Below the pieces are notes generated by a model. The model had not been told where the DNA came from, searched no databases, and saw only the letters and a program-made list of their open reading frames with translations. A program made the translations under genes and the position numbers. From Lachnospiraceae bacterium (GTDB lineage Bacteria > Bacillota > Clostridia > Lachnospirales > Lachnospiraceae), in the NCBI GenBank assembly GCA_024684215.1, contig JAIKXH010000040.1, positions 1 to 64,000 on the forward strand: DNA of 64,000 nucleotides, written 5' to 3'. Positions 16,132-25,463 of this stretch are shown in pieces. Each line of letters begins with the position of its first letter. Position 1 is the first letter of the stretch.

Positions 16132-17118
16132 TTATCTGATCAGGTTTAATAAATCTGCATCATAAGTGTCTCTGAAAATTTCAACAGACTTCGCCGTAGC
16201 TTTCCGAAATTCGTAGAGATTGGGATTTGTAATATTCATTCCAAGTTCTTTGAGTTCGAATACATACTCTTCCGTCTGTTCCTTTATAAGCTCACGATTT
16301 TTCTCCTGAGCATTTAAAGCTGCTTTTTCGATAATAGCCTTATCTTCCTTTGTGAGTCTGTCCCAAATATCCTTTCTGATGACAAAAAGCATAACATCAT
16401 AGCTGTGATTTGTAATTGCGAGGTTTTTCTGTACCTCATAAAGCTTGCTGTTATAAATAACGGGAATGGGATTTTCCTGTGCCTCAAATTCTCCGCTTTC
16501 AAGAGCCGCATAAAGTTCGTTGAAAGGAAGCGTCCTGGGCTGAGCTCCCAAAAGAAGCATTGTCTGCGTAACTATCTGGTTTTCCGGCACCCTAATATTA
16601 AGTCCGTCCATATCCGAAACTTTCTCTATAGGGCCATAGCTTTCAGATGTTGTAATACATCTGAAGCCGTTATCATAATGCGCAAGAACTTTAATATTAC
16701 ACTCTCCTAAATTTGCTTCAGCGCGCTCTTCCACCTCTCCGTCTACAAAAAACCATGCGTCTTCAAAAGAATTAAACAAAAACGGAAATGCCGAAATACC
16801 TACATTCGGGTCGTAGTTGGCAAAATTACCCGCACTGGACGCAGTAATATCGACGGTACTGTTGACAATACCATCAATCAACTCAGAGTCTGCACCAAGC
16901 TCACTGTCGGGATAAATCTCGATGGTTATTCTGCCATCGGTATTTTTCTCTACCTCTTCTTTAAACATCTCTGTAGCTATAACTCTGGGATCCGAAGCAC
17001 CGGTAGAAAACCCGGCCTTAAGAGTAATGGTATCTATTGTACCATTATCATTTGCACAGCCGCATAAAACAATTCCAAAAACAGCTGACGCATAAGCGAT
17101 AAACCTTTTTAATTTCAT
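16132..17118 (-). CDS. TRAP-type solute-binding lipoprotein (DctP family)
   Basis: The 328-residue product starts with a lipoprotein signal ending in LCGCAND, so Cys20 or nearby would be lipid-modified and the protein tethered outside. The body is a DctP/SiaP-type binding protein: TLKAGFSTGASDPRV at the start, DSELGADSELIDGIVNSTVD, and MDGLNIRVPENQIV with the Arg that usually binds a carboxylate. The segment PRTLPFNELYAALESGEFEAQENP is also typical. Ligands of the family are mostly organic acids. No DctQ or DctM membrane subunits are present in this window; the next gene is a hybrid kinase. A sensory role, rather than transport, is the simplest reading. GGAGGAG precedes the ATG. Confidence 0.9.
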   Translation of the reverse strand: MKLKRFIAYASAVFGIVLCGCANDNGTIDTITLKAGFSTGASDPRVIATEMFKEEVEKNTDGRITIEIYPDSELGADSELIDGIVNSTVDITASSAGNFANYDPNVGISAFPFLFNSFEDAWFFVDGEVEERAEANLGECNIKVLAHYDNGFRCITTSESYGPIEKVSDMDGLNIRVPENQIVTQTMLLLGAQPRTLPFNELYAALESGEFEAQENPIPVIYNSKLYEVQKNLAITNHSYDVMLFVIRKDIWDRLTKEDKAIIEKAALNAQEKNRELIKEQTEEYVFELKELGMNITNPNLYEFRKATAKSVEIFRDTYDADLLNLIR

Positions 17119-17413
17119 GTATTACTCCTCCGACTGATTGATAGCCATAATACTTTTAGACAGAAATAAAAAGTTTTTGTTATTATACCATACATTTAGC
17201 GTATATAAAACAAAATAACGAAAAAAATAATAGATATCCTACAATATAAAAGCACATGGGTAAATATCATATTTGTTGTCATTTTATCATATAAGTGGTA
17301 TATTTTACATATTCGGGGAATCATTAATTATCACATATTTTTGATAATGTATTAATTACAGCATATATATGCGTAAGGTTTATTTACCGCATATTTCCGT
17401 GGAGGTATTAATC
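17119..17413. promoter_or_regulatory. Divergent control region, binding protein / AraC regulator
   Basis: The 295-base AT-rich spacer separates divergent genes. It holds the palindrome GCATATATATGC at 17361-17372 and an inverted repeat ATTATC...GATAAT nearby at about 17326-17348. Both are candidate operators, perhaps for the adjacent AraC protein. I could not fix single promoters. Confidence 0.4.
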
Positions 17414-18160
17414 ATGGCATATAATCGTGAATTTACAGATCAGCTTTTAAAAAGGCTTGAGAGCAATGAAACTCACAAGCAATACAAAAAAGAAATACAA
17501 TTCTATGACCTTATCGCTACGGGAAATATTGAGGAAGTAAAGAAAATTGTATCTTCTCCGAAAAAAATCAGCGAATATGAAAACAGAAGCTACGGTCATC
17601 TATCCGACGACTTCGTTCAAAATGCCAAGTATCACGTGGCCATCTCCACTGCACTCGTAACCAGATATTGCATAAAGAACGGTTTAGACCCCGAAGTGGC
17701 CTACACCCTAAGTGACGTGTATATTTACAAAATGGATCAAATGAAAAAAGCCGAGGATATAATAGCTCTTCACGCCGATATGCTCCTCGACTACACAAAA
17801 CATATGGCGAATCTTCCCAAGCAAAACGTCTACTCTCTTCAAACAGTTGAGGCCATCAACTATGTCGGAAGTCATTATACAGAAGATATCAACGTAGAGT
17901 CTGTAGCTCTTGCTATAGATATCAACAGAAGCTATCTTTCTAAACTTTTCAAAAAAAATACCGGCATTTCTCTCGGGGAACATATCCGTAGGGTCAGAAT
18001 TAAAGCTGCTGCAAACATGCTTGAATTCTCGGATCATTCCGCTTCAGAGATAGCCGAATATCTACATTTTTCATCTCAAAGTCATTTTATACAATGTTTC
18101 AAAAAAGAAATGGGATGCACCCCGGCCCAGTACCGAAATACACCCCACCCCTCAATATAG
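17414..18160 (+). CDS. AraC family transcriptional regulator
   Basis: The start is the ATG at 17414, just after GGAGG at 17401-17405; an in-frame upstream start at 17369 lacks a ribosome site. The 248-residue product has two AraC-type helix-turn-helix motifs in its last 100 residues. The first is around VESVALAIDINRSYLSKLFK and the second around ASEIAEYLHFSSQSHFIQ. It ends in the usual FKKEMGCTPAQYR. The N-terminal 150 residues look all-helical rather than a cupin sugar-binding domain, and I do not recognise a ligand. The gene faces the binding protein/kinase pair across a shared control region, so it may regulate that pair. Confidence 0.9.
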   Translation: MAYNREFTDQLLKRLESNETHKQYKKEIQFYDLIATGNIEEVKKIVSSPKKISEYENRSYGHLSDDFVQNAKYHVAISTALVTRYCIKNGLDPEVAYTLSDVYIYKMDQMKKAEDIIALHADMLLDYTKHMANLPKQNVYSLQTVEAINYVGSHYTEDINVESVALAIDINRSYLSKLFKKNTGISLGEHIRRVRIKAAANMLEFSDHSASEIAEYLHFSSQSHFIQCFKKEMGCTPAQYRNTPHPSI

Positions 18161-18279
18161 GAAGATGAAAAAGAAATATGTATTCTTTTCAAATTTATTA
18201 TATTCAATAAATAATTAATTGATATCAAATATGTGCTTTTATTATCAGATTTGTGTATATCATTTGACGTCTAACCATA

Positions 18280-19530
18280 TCATTCGACGTCTAATCTATA
18301 AACTTTTGACTTAAAAACGCTTTCGTTCTCCAAATATACCCTGGGGAGTCTGTCCGTTATAAGGCACACAAATTCATAATTGAATCTGCCGGATAAATCT
18401 CCTATTTCCTCGGCAGTGATGCACTCATCACCGTCTCTGCCAAGGAGAACTACCTTATCTCCGCATTCTACTTTATCCAGTGCACTCACATCCACCATAA
18501 ACTGATCCATACAGATCCTGCCTATAATCGGACATCTTTTACCTCTTATAAGCACACTTCCCTTGCCTGTAAGCATTCTCGGATATCCGTCACCGTATCC
18601 AAGCGGAACCGTTGCAACCAGAGTATCCTTATCGGCTGTATATAATCCGCCATAGCTGACAGACTGTCCCGCATGAATGGTTTTAATGTATGAAATATGA
18701 CTGTGGAGGGACATAACAGCGGTAAGCTCCACATCCCCAACCTTTACTTCATCTGAGGGCATAAGTCCGTACATAGTAATACCTGCACGTACCATATCCA
18801 TATTGGCATCCTTCAGTTCAAGTATACCCGCACTGTTCGAGCAATGCCTAATCGGTACTCTGTACCCCAGCTCTTTTTCGATTCTCTCGGTAAAGGCCTT
18901 AAAAACCGAAATCTGTTTATTAACGCTTGTTTTATCAAACTCGTCAGCTTTTGCAAAATGAGTAAAAATACCGGTGAGTTCAAGCTCTTTTCTCGAAAGT
19001 ACGTCTCTTACAAATTCAAGGCCCGTATCATCGGGAAAAATACCTATCCTGCCCATGCCGGTATCAACCTTCACATGGACCTTTATCTTTTTTCCAACCT
19101 TTTTTGCAGCCTCGCAAAGGCCGTCTAAGCTGTCTTTTCTAAATACGGCGGGACTTATATCATTTTTAACGAGATCCTCAAAGCTGTACGGGAAAGTATA
19201 CCCCAAAACAAGGATTGTCTTTTTAAGTCCGGCATTCCTAAGCTCCATGGCTTCCTCAGCAGAAGCTACTGCATAGCCCTCCACATAATCAAGTTTTTCA
19301 AGGACTCTGCCTATCTGCACCGAGCCGTGGCCATATGCATTGGTTTTGATAACGCCGAGCATTTTGGTGCCCGGCGCGAGATGTTTATGCATTGAATCCA
19401 TGTTATTCTTTACAGCGTCGAGATTTATAACTGCATATCCTCTGGATAAGTCCTCAAGCTTTTTTCTGTATTTATCTTCATTAAATTCAATGCTCTTTAT
19501 TGAATTTATATTATTATTACTGCTTTCCAT
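18280..19530 (-). CDS. alr: Alanine racemase
   Basis: The product makes D-alanine from L-alanine with pyridoxal phosphate, for peptidoglycan. It has Lys62 in VIKTNAYGHG (PLP Schiff base), Tyr293 in SVSYGGLYT (second catalytic base) and GRICMDQFMVDV. I chose the ATG at 19530 (MESSNNN, 416 residues). An upstream start at 19587 would add a run of Lys/Arg that is just the other frame of the preceding gene's Lys/Glu-rich tail. Even so, the first 25 residues extend past the usual Alr N-terminus. The gene overlaps the upstream coiled-coil gene by 14 bases. Operon order is rex, coiled-coil protein, alr. Confidence 0.94.
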   Translation of the reverse strand: MESSNNNINSIKSIEFNEDKYRKKLEDLSRGYAVINLDAVKNNMDSMHKHLAPGTKMLGVIKTNAYGHGSVQIGRVLEKLDYVEGYAVASAEEAMELRNAGLKKTILVLGYTFPYSFEDLVKNDISPAVFRKDSLDGLCEAAKKVGKKIKVHVKVDTGMGRIGIFPDDTGLEFVRDVLSRKELELTGIFTHFAKADEFDKTSVNKQISVFKAFTERIEKELGYRVPIRHCSNSAGILELKDANMDMVRAGITMYGLMPSDEVKVGDVELTAVMSLHSHISYIKTIHAGQSVSYGGLYTADKDTLVATVPLGYGDGYPRMLTGKGSVLIRGKRCPIIGRICMDQFMVDVSALDKVECGDKVVLLGRDGDECITAEEIGDLSGRFNYEFVCLITDRLPRVYLENESVFKSKVYRLDVE

Positions 19531-20227
19531 TAGTATCTTCTTTAGCTTCTTCCTTTTCGGCTGCTTTTTCCGCTTCCTTTTTCTCAAGCTCAGCCTTAGT
19601 CATAGGGTGATGTTCCTCGGGATTATATCTCAAATCAAAAATTTCTACAACCTCAGGGCCGAAAATATCATGCATATAAGAATAAATCTGATGGTTTTTG
19701 GCTTCTTTTTCCTGCTTCCTGATCAGATTCTTTTTGAGTTCTATACGGATTGAAGTAAGCCATTCGTCAAGCTCCTCAATATCATCCGTATTTTCCTGCA
19801 TAGTCTCGTAGCAATGTTCCATGGTTATGAGCATCAGTTTACGATTTACTTCATTTATTTCTCTCGGAAGATCTACGATCTCGTCGCCGTACTCATCAAG
19901 CTTTTTATTACAATCCTCGACAAGACGCTTGTTGTCGGCAATCTTTTTTTCAGCCTCATCGTCCCCGTTTGAAGCCTCGTCAACCAAAGTAACGATTTCC
20001 TCCATAAGGCGCTTTTTTAGCTTTTTGATCTCCTTGGTCTCGGAATTGACCTTACCCTGTCTTTTCAAAAGTTCATTAAGCTCATTTTCAAGGCTTTTGA
20101 CATTTTTCTTGCCAACCTCGTCAAGAAGCTTATACCACTTATTGTCAAGGGTGAGAACAGGAATATCCTTGCCTATCAAAGAATCCTTAAATGAATTTTC
20201 TTTATCTTTCCCCGAAAAACTACCCAT
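19517..20227 (-). CDS. Coiled-coil protein of unknown function
   Basis: The 236-residue product is highly charged and mostly predicted coiled coil, with long Glu/Lys-rich heptad stretches at about residues 35-130 and 150-175. A non-coil C-terminal part has IYSYMHDIFGPEVVEIFDLRYNPEEHHP, and the protein ends in a Lys/Glu/Ala tail. There is no signal peptide or membrane segment. I do not recognise a named family; the defined FGPEV...FDL segment suggests a conserved domain and not random coil. It lies between rex and alr and overlaps the alr start. Confidence 0.7.
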   Translation of the reverse strand: MGSFSGKDKENSFKDSLIGKDIPVLTLDNKWYKLLDEVGKKNVKSLENELNELLKRQGKVNSETKEIKKLKKRLMEEIVTLVDEASNGDDEAEKKIADNKRLVEDCNKKLDEYGDEIVDLPREINEVNRKLMLITMEHCYETMQENTDDIEELDEWLTSIRIELKKNLIRKQEKEAKNHQIYSYMHDIFGPEVVEIFDLRYNPEEHHPMTKAELEKKEAEKAAEKEEAKEDTNGKQ

Positions 20228-20289
20228 AGCTACCCCTTAATACCGCAAATTAAATACCGCGGCTATTAATATCGCTATTAATGCCACGA

Positions 20290-20931
20290 CTAATTCTTTG
20301 AGCCCTCGTAGCGACTGATGTTGTATGAAAGCTTCATAAGGCTGTCGGATAGATGAACATTTTCAACCTGAACCCCCTCAGGTACGTCCAAATCCACATG
20401 TGCAAAATTCCATATAGCTCTGATTCCGTTTGAAACAAGCACATCCACAAGTCCTACCGCACCGGTTTTGGGAATCGTAAGTACTGCGATATCAATATTG
20501 TTGGCTTTTAGGAAACTTTCAAGTTCAGAGATATTTTTAATCTTTACCCCTCTGACTTCTCTTCCCTCGAGCTCCGGATCCTTATCAAAGATTCCTTTGA
20601 ATATGAAGCCTCTTCTCTCAAAATTGAGATAATTTCCAAGGGCGCGTCCCAAATTTCCGGCGCCGATAATAACAAAATTGTATTGACGGTCAAGTCCCAG
20701 TATCTTGCTGATCTCAGTATAGAGATAATCAACATTATAACCGTAGCCCTGCTGTCCGAATCCACCGAAATTATTAAAATCCTGTCTGATCTGAGAGGCC
20801 GTCACACTCATAAGTTTGCTTAATTCCTGTGATGAAACTCTCTCCACACCGTTTTCCTTGAGATCCCCGAGATAACGTAAATACCTGGGAAGTCTACCGA
20901 TAACGGCCTGGGAAATACCTTTGTCCTGCAT
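20290..20931 (-). CDS. rex: Redox-sensing repressor Rex
   Basis: The 213-residue product is Rex: a winged-helix DNA-binding domain (residues 1-80, with SVTASQIRQDFNNFGGFGQQGYGYNV) and a Rossmann domain with GAGNLGRALGNY that binds NADH/NAD. FDKDPE follows the second strand, and a C-terminal swap helix ends the protein. Rex represses fermentation and NADH-oxidising genes until NADH rises. A good Rex-type operator lies 27 bases upstream of the start, so the gene probably regulates itself. It is first in an operon with the coiled-coil gene and alr. Confidence 0.96.
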   Translation of the reverse strand: MQDKGISQAVIGRLPRYLRYLGDLKENGVERVSSQELSKLMSVTASQIRQDFNNFGGFGQQGYGYNVDYLYTEISKILGLDRQYNFVIIGAGNLGRALGNYLNFERRGFIFKGIFDKDPELEGREVRGVKIKNISELESFLKANNIDIAVLTIPKTGAVGLVDVLVSNGIRAIWNFAHVDLDVPEGVQVENVHLSDSLMKLSYNISRYEGSKN

Positions 20932-20957
20932 AATGACAAGAACCTCCGACTGATAGA

Positions 20958-20975
20958 TTGTTACTTTTTTACCAA
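20958..20975. promoter_or_regulatory. Probable Rex operator upstream of rex
   Basis: TTGTTACTTTTTTACCAA matches the clostridial Rex consensus TTGTTAANNNNTTAACAA at 12 of 14 fixed positions. The flanks extend the symmetry (ATAGATTG on the left, CAATCTAT on the right). Confidence 0.7.
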
Positions 20976-21036
20976 TCTATATTTTAGGTAAAAAGAACAG
21001 TAAAGTCAAGGTTAGAAATTATGGTTTCGAACGTAC

Positions 21037-21789
21037 TTAATGCGATTCAAAGAATTCATCAATATTTTTGATCCACTCGCCGGGAGCCATTGTTTTTAAC
21101 AGGTACTTTTCCGGTTTTAGAGCTATTACATTCATAACGCTTTCCTTGTCATTTTTAGCCGTCAAAAACATAACCGGAATATGCTCGGTCTTAACCTCGC
21201 TTCGTATCATCTCAAGTACCTTTGCCCCGGAAATAACGGGCATCTCGTAATCGAGCAATATAAGGTCAACATCATTGGTCGCAAGGAAAGTAATGGCATT
21301 CATTCCGGAATTCGCCATAAATACGTGGTACTTCTCAGACAAAAGGCTTTTTATCATGCGAAGCATCGTAGGATCGTCGTCAACTATAAGTATCTTTTTC
21401 TTAGCTTCCGAAATCAGTCCTTTCTCCACCGCCTTATCAAGCTTTGCGGCAAGATCCTTTACATTTAAAGGTCTTACAAGGACATCGGTAACACATTCGC
21501 TTCCGAGCACTTTTACAGTCTCGTCAATCTCCTCCTGGCTACCAACCAGAAAAAGCTTAACCTCCTTCTCTATGATATGATCTCTCAAAAAGACCAAAAG
21601 GTCGGTCGCTTTTGCTATATCGGAATCAAGATAAAGCACGGCCAGCTTGTAATCAGAAGGTATCTGGGTTATCTTGTTGATTTTTGCCTCGGTAAGAATG
21701 CTCTCATACCCTTCACCCTTAAGCCCGTTTAATATGGCGTTAACCATGAAACCGCCACCGCTTGCTGCCACTACTACTTTCTTTTCCAT
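21037..21789 (-). CDS. Double-receiver response regulator
   Basis: The ATG at 21789 is chosen, because AAAGGA lies before it; the in-frame GTG at 21804 would overlap that site. The 250-residue product has two receiver-like domains and no DNA-binding or enzyme output. The C-terminal one (about 128-250) is canonical: VDDDPTM acid pocket, phosphoacceptor Asp180 in LLDYEMP, and a Thr/Lys switch in FLTAKND. The N-terminal one (about 1-125) keeps the fold (VLYLDSD, LFLVGS) but shows a degenerate acid pocket. It starts 30 bases after a hybrid kinase stop, so it is the likely partner and would act through protein contacts. Confidence 0.87.
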   Translation of the reverse strand: MEKKVVVAASGGGFMVNAILNGLKGEGYESILTEAKINKITQIPSDYKLAVLYLDSDIAKATDLLVFLRDHIIEKEVKLFLVGSQEEIDETVKVLGSECVTDVLVRPLNVKDLAAKLDKAVEKGLISEAKKKILIVDDDPTMLRMIKSLLSEKYHVFMANSGMNAITFLATNDVDLILLDYEMPVISGAKVLEMIRSEVKTEHIPVMFLTAKNDKESVMNVIALKPEKYLLKTMAPGEWIKNIDEFFESH

Positions 21790-21818
21790 TTCATATCCTT
21801 TCACGTGATACGTTTTAT

Positions 21819-24800
21819 TTATAGTAATTCTAATATCTTGTCTCTGTCAAGGGCTGTAACATAGTCACACAGCTTGCTGAATCTGTCCTTCTCCTCATCC
21901 GGGATACTGTATGCTTTAAGCATACCGATTATGGCATCCGCAGTATCAAAATCGAAGGCCGAAACCGCTTCCTTTAATGCCTCGTAGCCTCCTTTTAACT
22001 CGCCTGTATCAATCAGCGGCAAATCCTGTTCTTCTTCCTTTTCATACAAGGGCGAGAACACATCTTTATATGACCTGTATAAAGTAAGAAGCTCAGGAGT
22101 TAATTCATCAATTTTTTTAACGTCCTTATTATCTCCGCACTTTTCAAGGAATGCCGCTTTTTCGGAAAGCATAGTGGCACCTATGATTCTTGCCGAGGAT
22201 TTAAGTGCATGTACCTTTATGGTGTAGTTTTCTATGTCACCTGACTTCCATAGGCTTTCTATTAAATCAGGACCTTCCTTTAATGCAACATAGAAATCAT
22301 GAACCGCCTCTTTTAAAATATCCTCGTTCATGCATCCTGCTATGCCGGCCTCATAGCTTAAATTCTCGGCATTTCTGTAAAATGTCTCAAAGTCTGAGGG
22401 GGCTTGGGTGCTTATTTGCGGTCCGTTTGCCGAGTTATCTGTTCCATATGCGCTGTTATGCTCTCCATATGCTCCGCCTTCGGATCCACCGGAGTTTTTC
22501 TTGAGGTTTTTCAGTTCGGGAACGGTACCGGGGTCTAACACCTTTTCCTTTGGAAGGTAGCCGGCTATCATAGCTTCAAGCTTTCCGGCATCAATAGGTT
22601 TAGCAAGGTAATCGTCAAATCCGGACTTTATAAAACCTTCTCTCGCTCCCGATACAACATTTGCGGTAAGAATGATAACCGGTGATTCTATGCTGAGATT
22701 TTCCGAACCCATTTCCTTTAAATGTCCAAGCGTCTCGGTTCCGTCCATCTCAGGCATACGCTGATCCATAAATATAATGTCATATTTGTTTGATTTAACC
22801 TTTTCAAGACACTCTTTTCCGCTGGTTGCGGTATCCACATTAACCAATGTTTCCTTTAACAGGCCCCTTATTACGGTAAGATTCATCGGAGTATCGTCTA
22901 CAACCAAAATTTTTGCATCCGGAGCTACAAAGGAAACCGCGTACTCCTGCATACTTTCGAGGGATTTTTCATAAGTCTTGTTGAAATCACCGATGGGTTC
23001 GTTTTTGACAACCTTTTGAACCACTTCAAACGAAAAATCACTTCCCTCTCCGTAAACACTCTTAACTTCAAGTCTGGTGCCCATCATATCGAGAAGTTGT
23101 TTAACAATGCTCATACCCAGTCCGGTACCCTCAATGGTACGATTTCTTGTCTCTTCTATCCTCTCAAAGGGAGAAAATAGCTTACTTAAATCCTCTTCTT
23201 TTATACCGATACCGGTATCTATTACATTTACCTTTAGTGCTATTTCATCGTCCGATACAAATCTCGATGAAAGGCGCATGGTTACACTGCCGGTAAGAGT
23301 GTATTTAACGGCATTGTTCAAAATATTAAGTATGCACTGCTTAACTCTGATCTCATCTCCGAAAAGCACGTGGGGGATTGTCGGATCTACATCGATTTTA
23401 AGCTCGAGCCCCTTATCCGCAGCTTTGGACGAAACCATATTTATGAGGTCATTTATTACTGAACTGAGCTCATATTCAACGGGCAATATCTCCATCTTAC
23501 CTGCCTCGATTTTTGAAAAATCAAGCAGGTCGTTTATAAGCGCAAGAAGTGTTTTTCCGGAGTTTTTGATATTAACGGCGTATTTTTTTATCTCCTTATC
23601 TTCCGATTCGCGCAGGATCATTTCATCCATACCCAGCACTGCATTGATAGGAGTTCTGATCTCATGAGAAACATTCGAAAGGAAGTTTGATTTGGCTTCG
23701 CTTGCGGCCTTTGCAACCCTCAAATCCTCACGCAATTTCTGTTCTTCCCTGATCTTATCGATGTAGGAATTAAGCTCACCGACGGTATTGTACAAAGCCC
23801 CGTAAAGCTCTTCTATTTCATCGCCGGTATGAATACCGAGGTTCGCAAGCTCTTTTCCGACCTTTATTCTGCTGTCAGGATCGTCATTAAAGCCCTTCAT
23901 GGTATCAGTCATTCCCTCAATGGGCTTGGTTATCATGATTTGAGCCAAAGCATTGGCTGAAAAAACTATAGGATGTATTACGCAAAGCAGCATCATAATG
24001 AGCTTTAAGTCAAATGCCAAGCCTCGCTCGCTGAATTTAAACCTTTCTCTCTCCTTATCCAATCTGGCGATCGCATATGTGTTTTCCATTCCAGTATAAC
24101 CCATAAAACGGTCAAAACCGTTTTTATTCTGATCATCGTTGTTATCCGAAACACCATTACTCTCATCAGACTCTGTATTTTCATCGGTAACGGCACTGAC
24201 ATCACGAGCTGTACTTTCAACGGCACTTGCTTCGCCGTCTGTATTTTCCGCAGAGCCGGCACTTACTATACTTGCAGCGACGATGGCTGTTTTATCATTA
24301 TTTACTCCTGTCATTCCCGGGAGCAGACTGTTTGCAAATGCCGCAGCAGAAACACCTAAAATAACCGCTTCAACAAGCAGTATTCCGAAAACCTTATCAC
24401 CGATTTTCGCTTTTCTTTTATGCTCTCTGAATTTCTCGAGTTCATCTTTGATTGAGAGCGTATCGTCTAAAACGCCGAGTCTGACCTTTGTCCTCTCGGA
24501 AAGTTTGTTTCTGTACACATAGAGGATAACGCATACAAAAATGGCCTGTGGAAATACTCCCACAAGATGCATCAGCATTGTTCTTATATCAAAATTGACA
24601 AAGGAAGCCTGTCCGACCATAACAAAGATCAGGTAATAAAAGCCGGACAAAATAAGTCCCACACCTATAGAACTCAGTACAACGGATTTTTTTGTACTGC
24701 ATCTGTCATACTGCCTTAAATTCCATACCGTATAAAGGGTAACCAGATTCAAAAACAGCAAATACACATTACTTGGCTCAATGAAAAGAGCGGCAATCAA

Positions 24801-25157
24801 AAATATCGTAAACCCCATAATAGAGCTGCCGAATCCATAGAGAATAACGCATATAGAAGTTGGAGCAAGATAAAAACAAAACAGAATTGTTGAAAGCACA
24901 AGATTGTCCTGTCCGACAACAAAGCAAAAATAGAAAAGCAAAATAGAAATTATCGCAGAAACTACGATGTAAATATCTCTGAAAAATCTTCCGAATCTCT
25001 GATCCTTGGTAAGATCATTCCATCTGAAATATTCGAGAATATTATTAATATACCACCTAAGGCGTACTGCCCTATCCAAGCGCAGTTTTTTTCTGACTTC
25101 TTTTTTCTGGCTGCGCCTAAGCGCATCACGTTCTCTCATTTCTTTAAAACTCATCAT
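21819..25157 (-). CDS. Hybrid sensor histidine kinase with C-terminal HPt
   Basis: The 1112-residue product has several membrane segments in residues 45-225 and a further pair around 258-280 and 380-405. These flank an extracellular-type loop rich in Ser/Asn/Asp. A HAMP-like linker with coiled coil leads to the kinase core: His498 in SHEIRTP, N box NILNNAVKYTLTG and G boxes DTGIGI and GTGLGMSIV. The receiver has Asp798 in FMDQRMPEMDG. A Ser/Asn/Gly-rich linker precedes the HPt domain with His983 in VHALKSS. The relay His-Asp-His is complete in one chain. The next gene encodes a double receiver, the likely acceptor. The first two codons are both ATG, so the true start may be 25154. Confidence 0.92.
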   Translation of the reverse strand: MMSFKEMRERDALRRSQKKEVRKKLRLDRAVRLRWYINNILEYFRWNDLTKDQRFGRFFRDIYIVVSAIISILLFYFCFVVGQDNLVLSTILFCFYLAPTSICVILYGFGSSIMGFTIFLIAALFIEPSNVYLLFLNLVTLYTVWNLRQYDRCSTKKSVVLSSIGVGLILSGFYYLIFVMVGQASFVNFDIRTMLMHLVGVFPQAIFVCVILYVYRNKLSERTKVRLGVLDDTLSIKDELEKFREHKRKAKIGDKVFGILLVEAVILGVSAAAFANSLLPGMTGVNNDKTAIVAASIVSAGSAENTDGEASAVESTARDVSAVTDENTESDESNGVSDNNDDQNKNGFDRFMGYTGMENTYAIARLDKERERFKFSERGLAFDLKLIMMLLCVIHPIVFSANALAQIMITKPIEGMTDTMKGFNDDPDSRIKVGKELANLGIHTGDEIEELYGALYNTVGELNSYIDKIREEQKLREDLRVAKAASEAKSNFLSNVSHEIRTPINAVLGMDEMILRESEDKEIKKYAVNIKNSGKTLLALINDLLDFSKIEAGKMEILPVEYELSSVINDLINMVSSKAADKGLELKIDVDPTIPHVLFGDEIRVKQCILNILNNAVKYTLTGSVTMRLSSRFVSDDEIALKVNVIDTGIGIKEEDLSKLFSPFERIEETRNRTIEGTGLGMSIVKQLLDMMGTRLEVKSVYGEGSDFSFEVVQKVVKNEPIGDFNKTYEKSLESMQEYAVSFVAPDAKILVVDDTPMNLTVIRGLLKETLVNVDTATSGKECLEKVKSNKYDIIFMDQRMPEMDGTETLGHLKEMGSENLSIESPVIILTANVVSGAREGFIKSGFDDYLAKPIDAGKLEAMIAGYLPKEKVLDPGTVPELKNLKKNSGGSEGGAYGEHNSAYGTDNSANGPQISTQAPSDFETFYRNAENLSYEAGIAGCMNEDILKEAVHDFYVALKEGPDLIESLWKSGDIENYTIKVHALKSSARIIGATMLSEKAAFLEKCGDNKDVKKIDELTPELLTLYRSYKDVFSPLYEKEEEQDLPLIDTGELKGGYEALKEAVSAFDFDTADAIIGMLKAYSIPDEEKDRFSKLCDYVTALDRDKILELL

Positions 25158-25370
25158 ATAAAGATTTCCTCTTAACTATTATTAAAGAACATCGGTGACC
25201 AAGTCAAAATTCCCTCATAAGTATTATTTAATTATATCTATGTTACTAATAAATATTAATAAATAGCGTATAAGCAAGTAAAAATACCCTCATATATGGA
25301 TAAATTATAAGATATAATGAGTTCAATATCAAACATAAAGCGTAATTGTTTATTTTTATTTAATCCCTGT
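25158..25370. other. AT-rich intergenic before the repeat array
   Basis: No coding frame is seen. It holds a TATAAT at about 25315 on the plus strand, but I cannot pair it with a good -35. It separates the divergent kinase and ABC-F genes and must contain both promoters. Confidence 0.4.
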
Positions 25371-25463
25371 TCAAGTCAGAAATAAACGTGATATTAATGC
25401 AAGAGTTAAGTCAGAATAAGCGGGATATTAATGCAAGAGTTAAGTCAGCAATAAGCGTGATAT
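25371..25463. repeat. Tandem 34/35-bp repeat, about 2.7 copies
   Basis: Copies lie at 25371-25405, 25406-25439 and 25440-25463 (partial). Each begins with TYAAGTCAG and runs into AATAARCGKGATATTAATGC, with few differences. It precedes the ABC-F gene by about 120 bases and is not coding. Confidence 0.9.

Noticed and set aside
16132-17118. Complete TRAP transporter
   Set aside because: Only the binding protein is present; no dctQ or dctM gene lies in the window.
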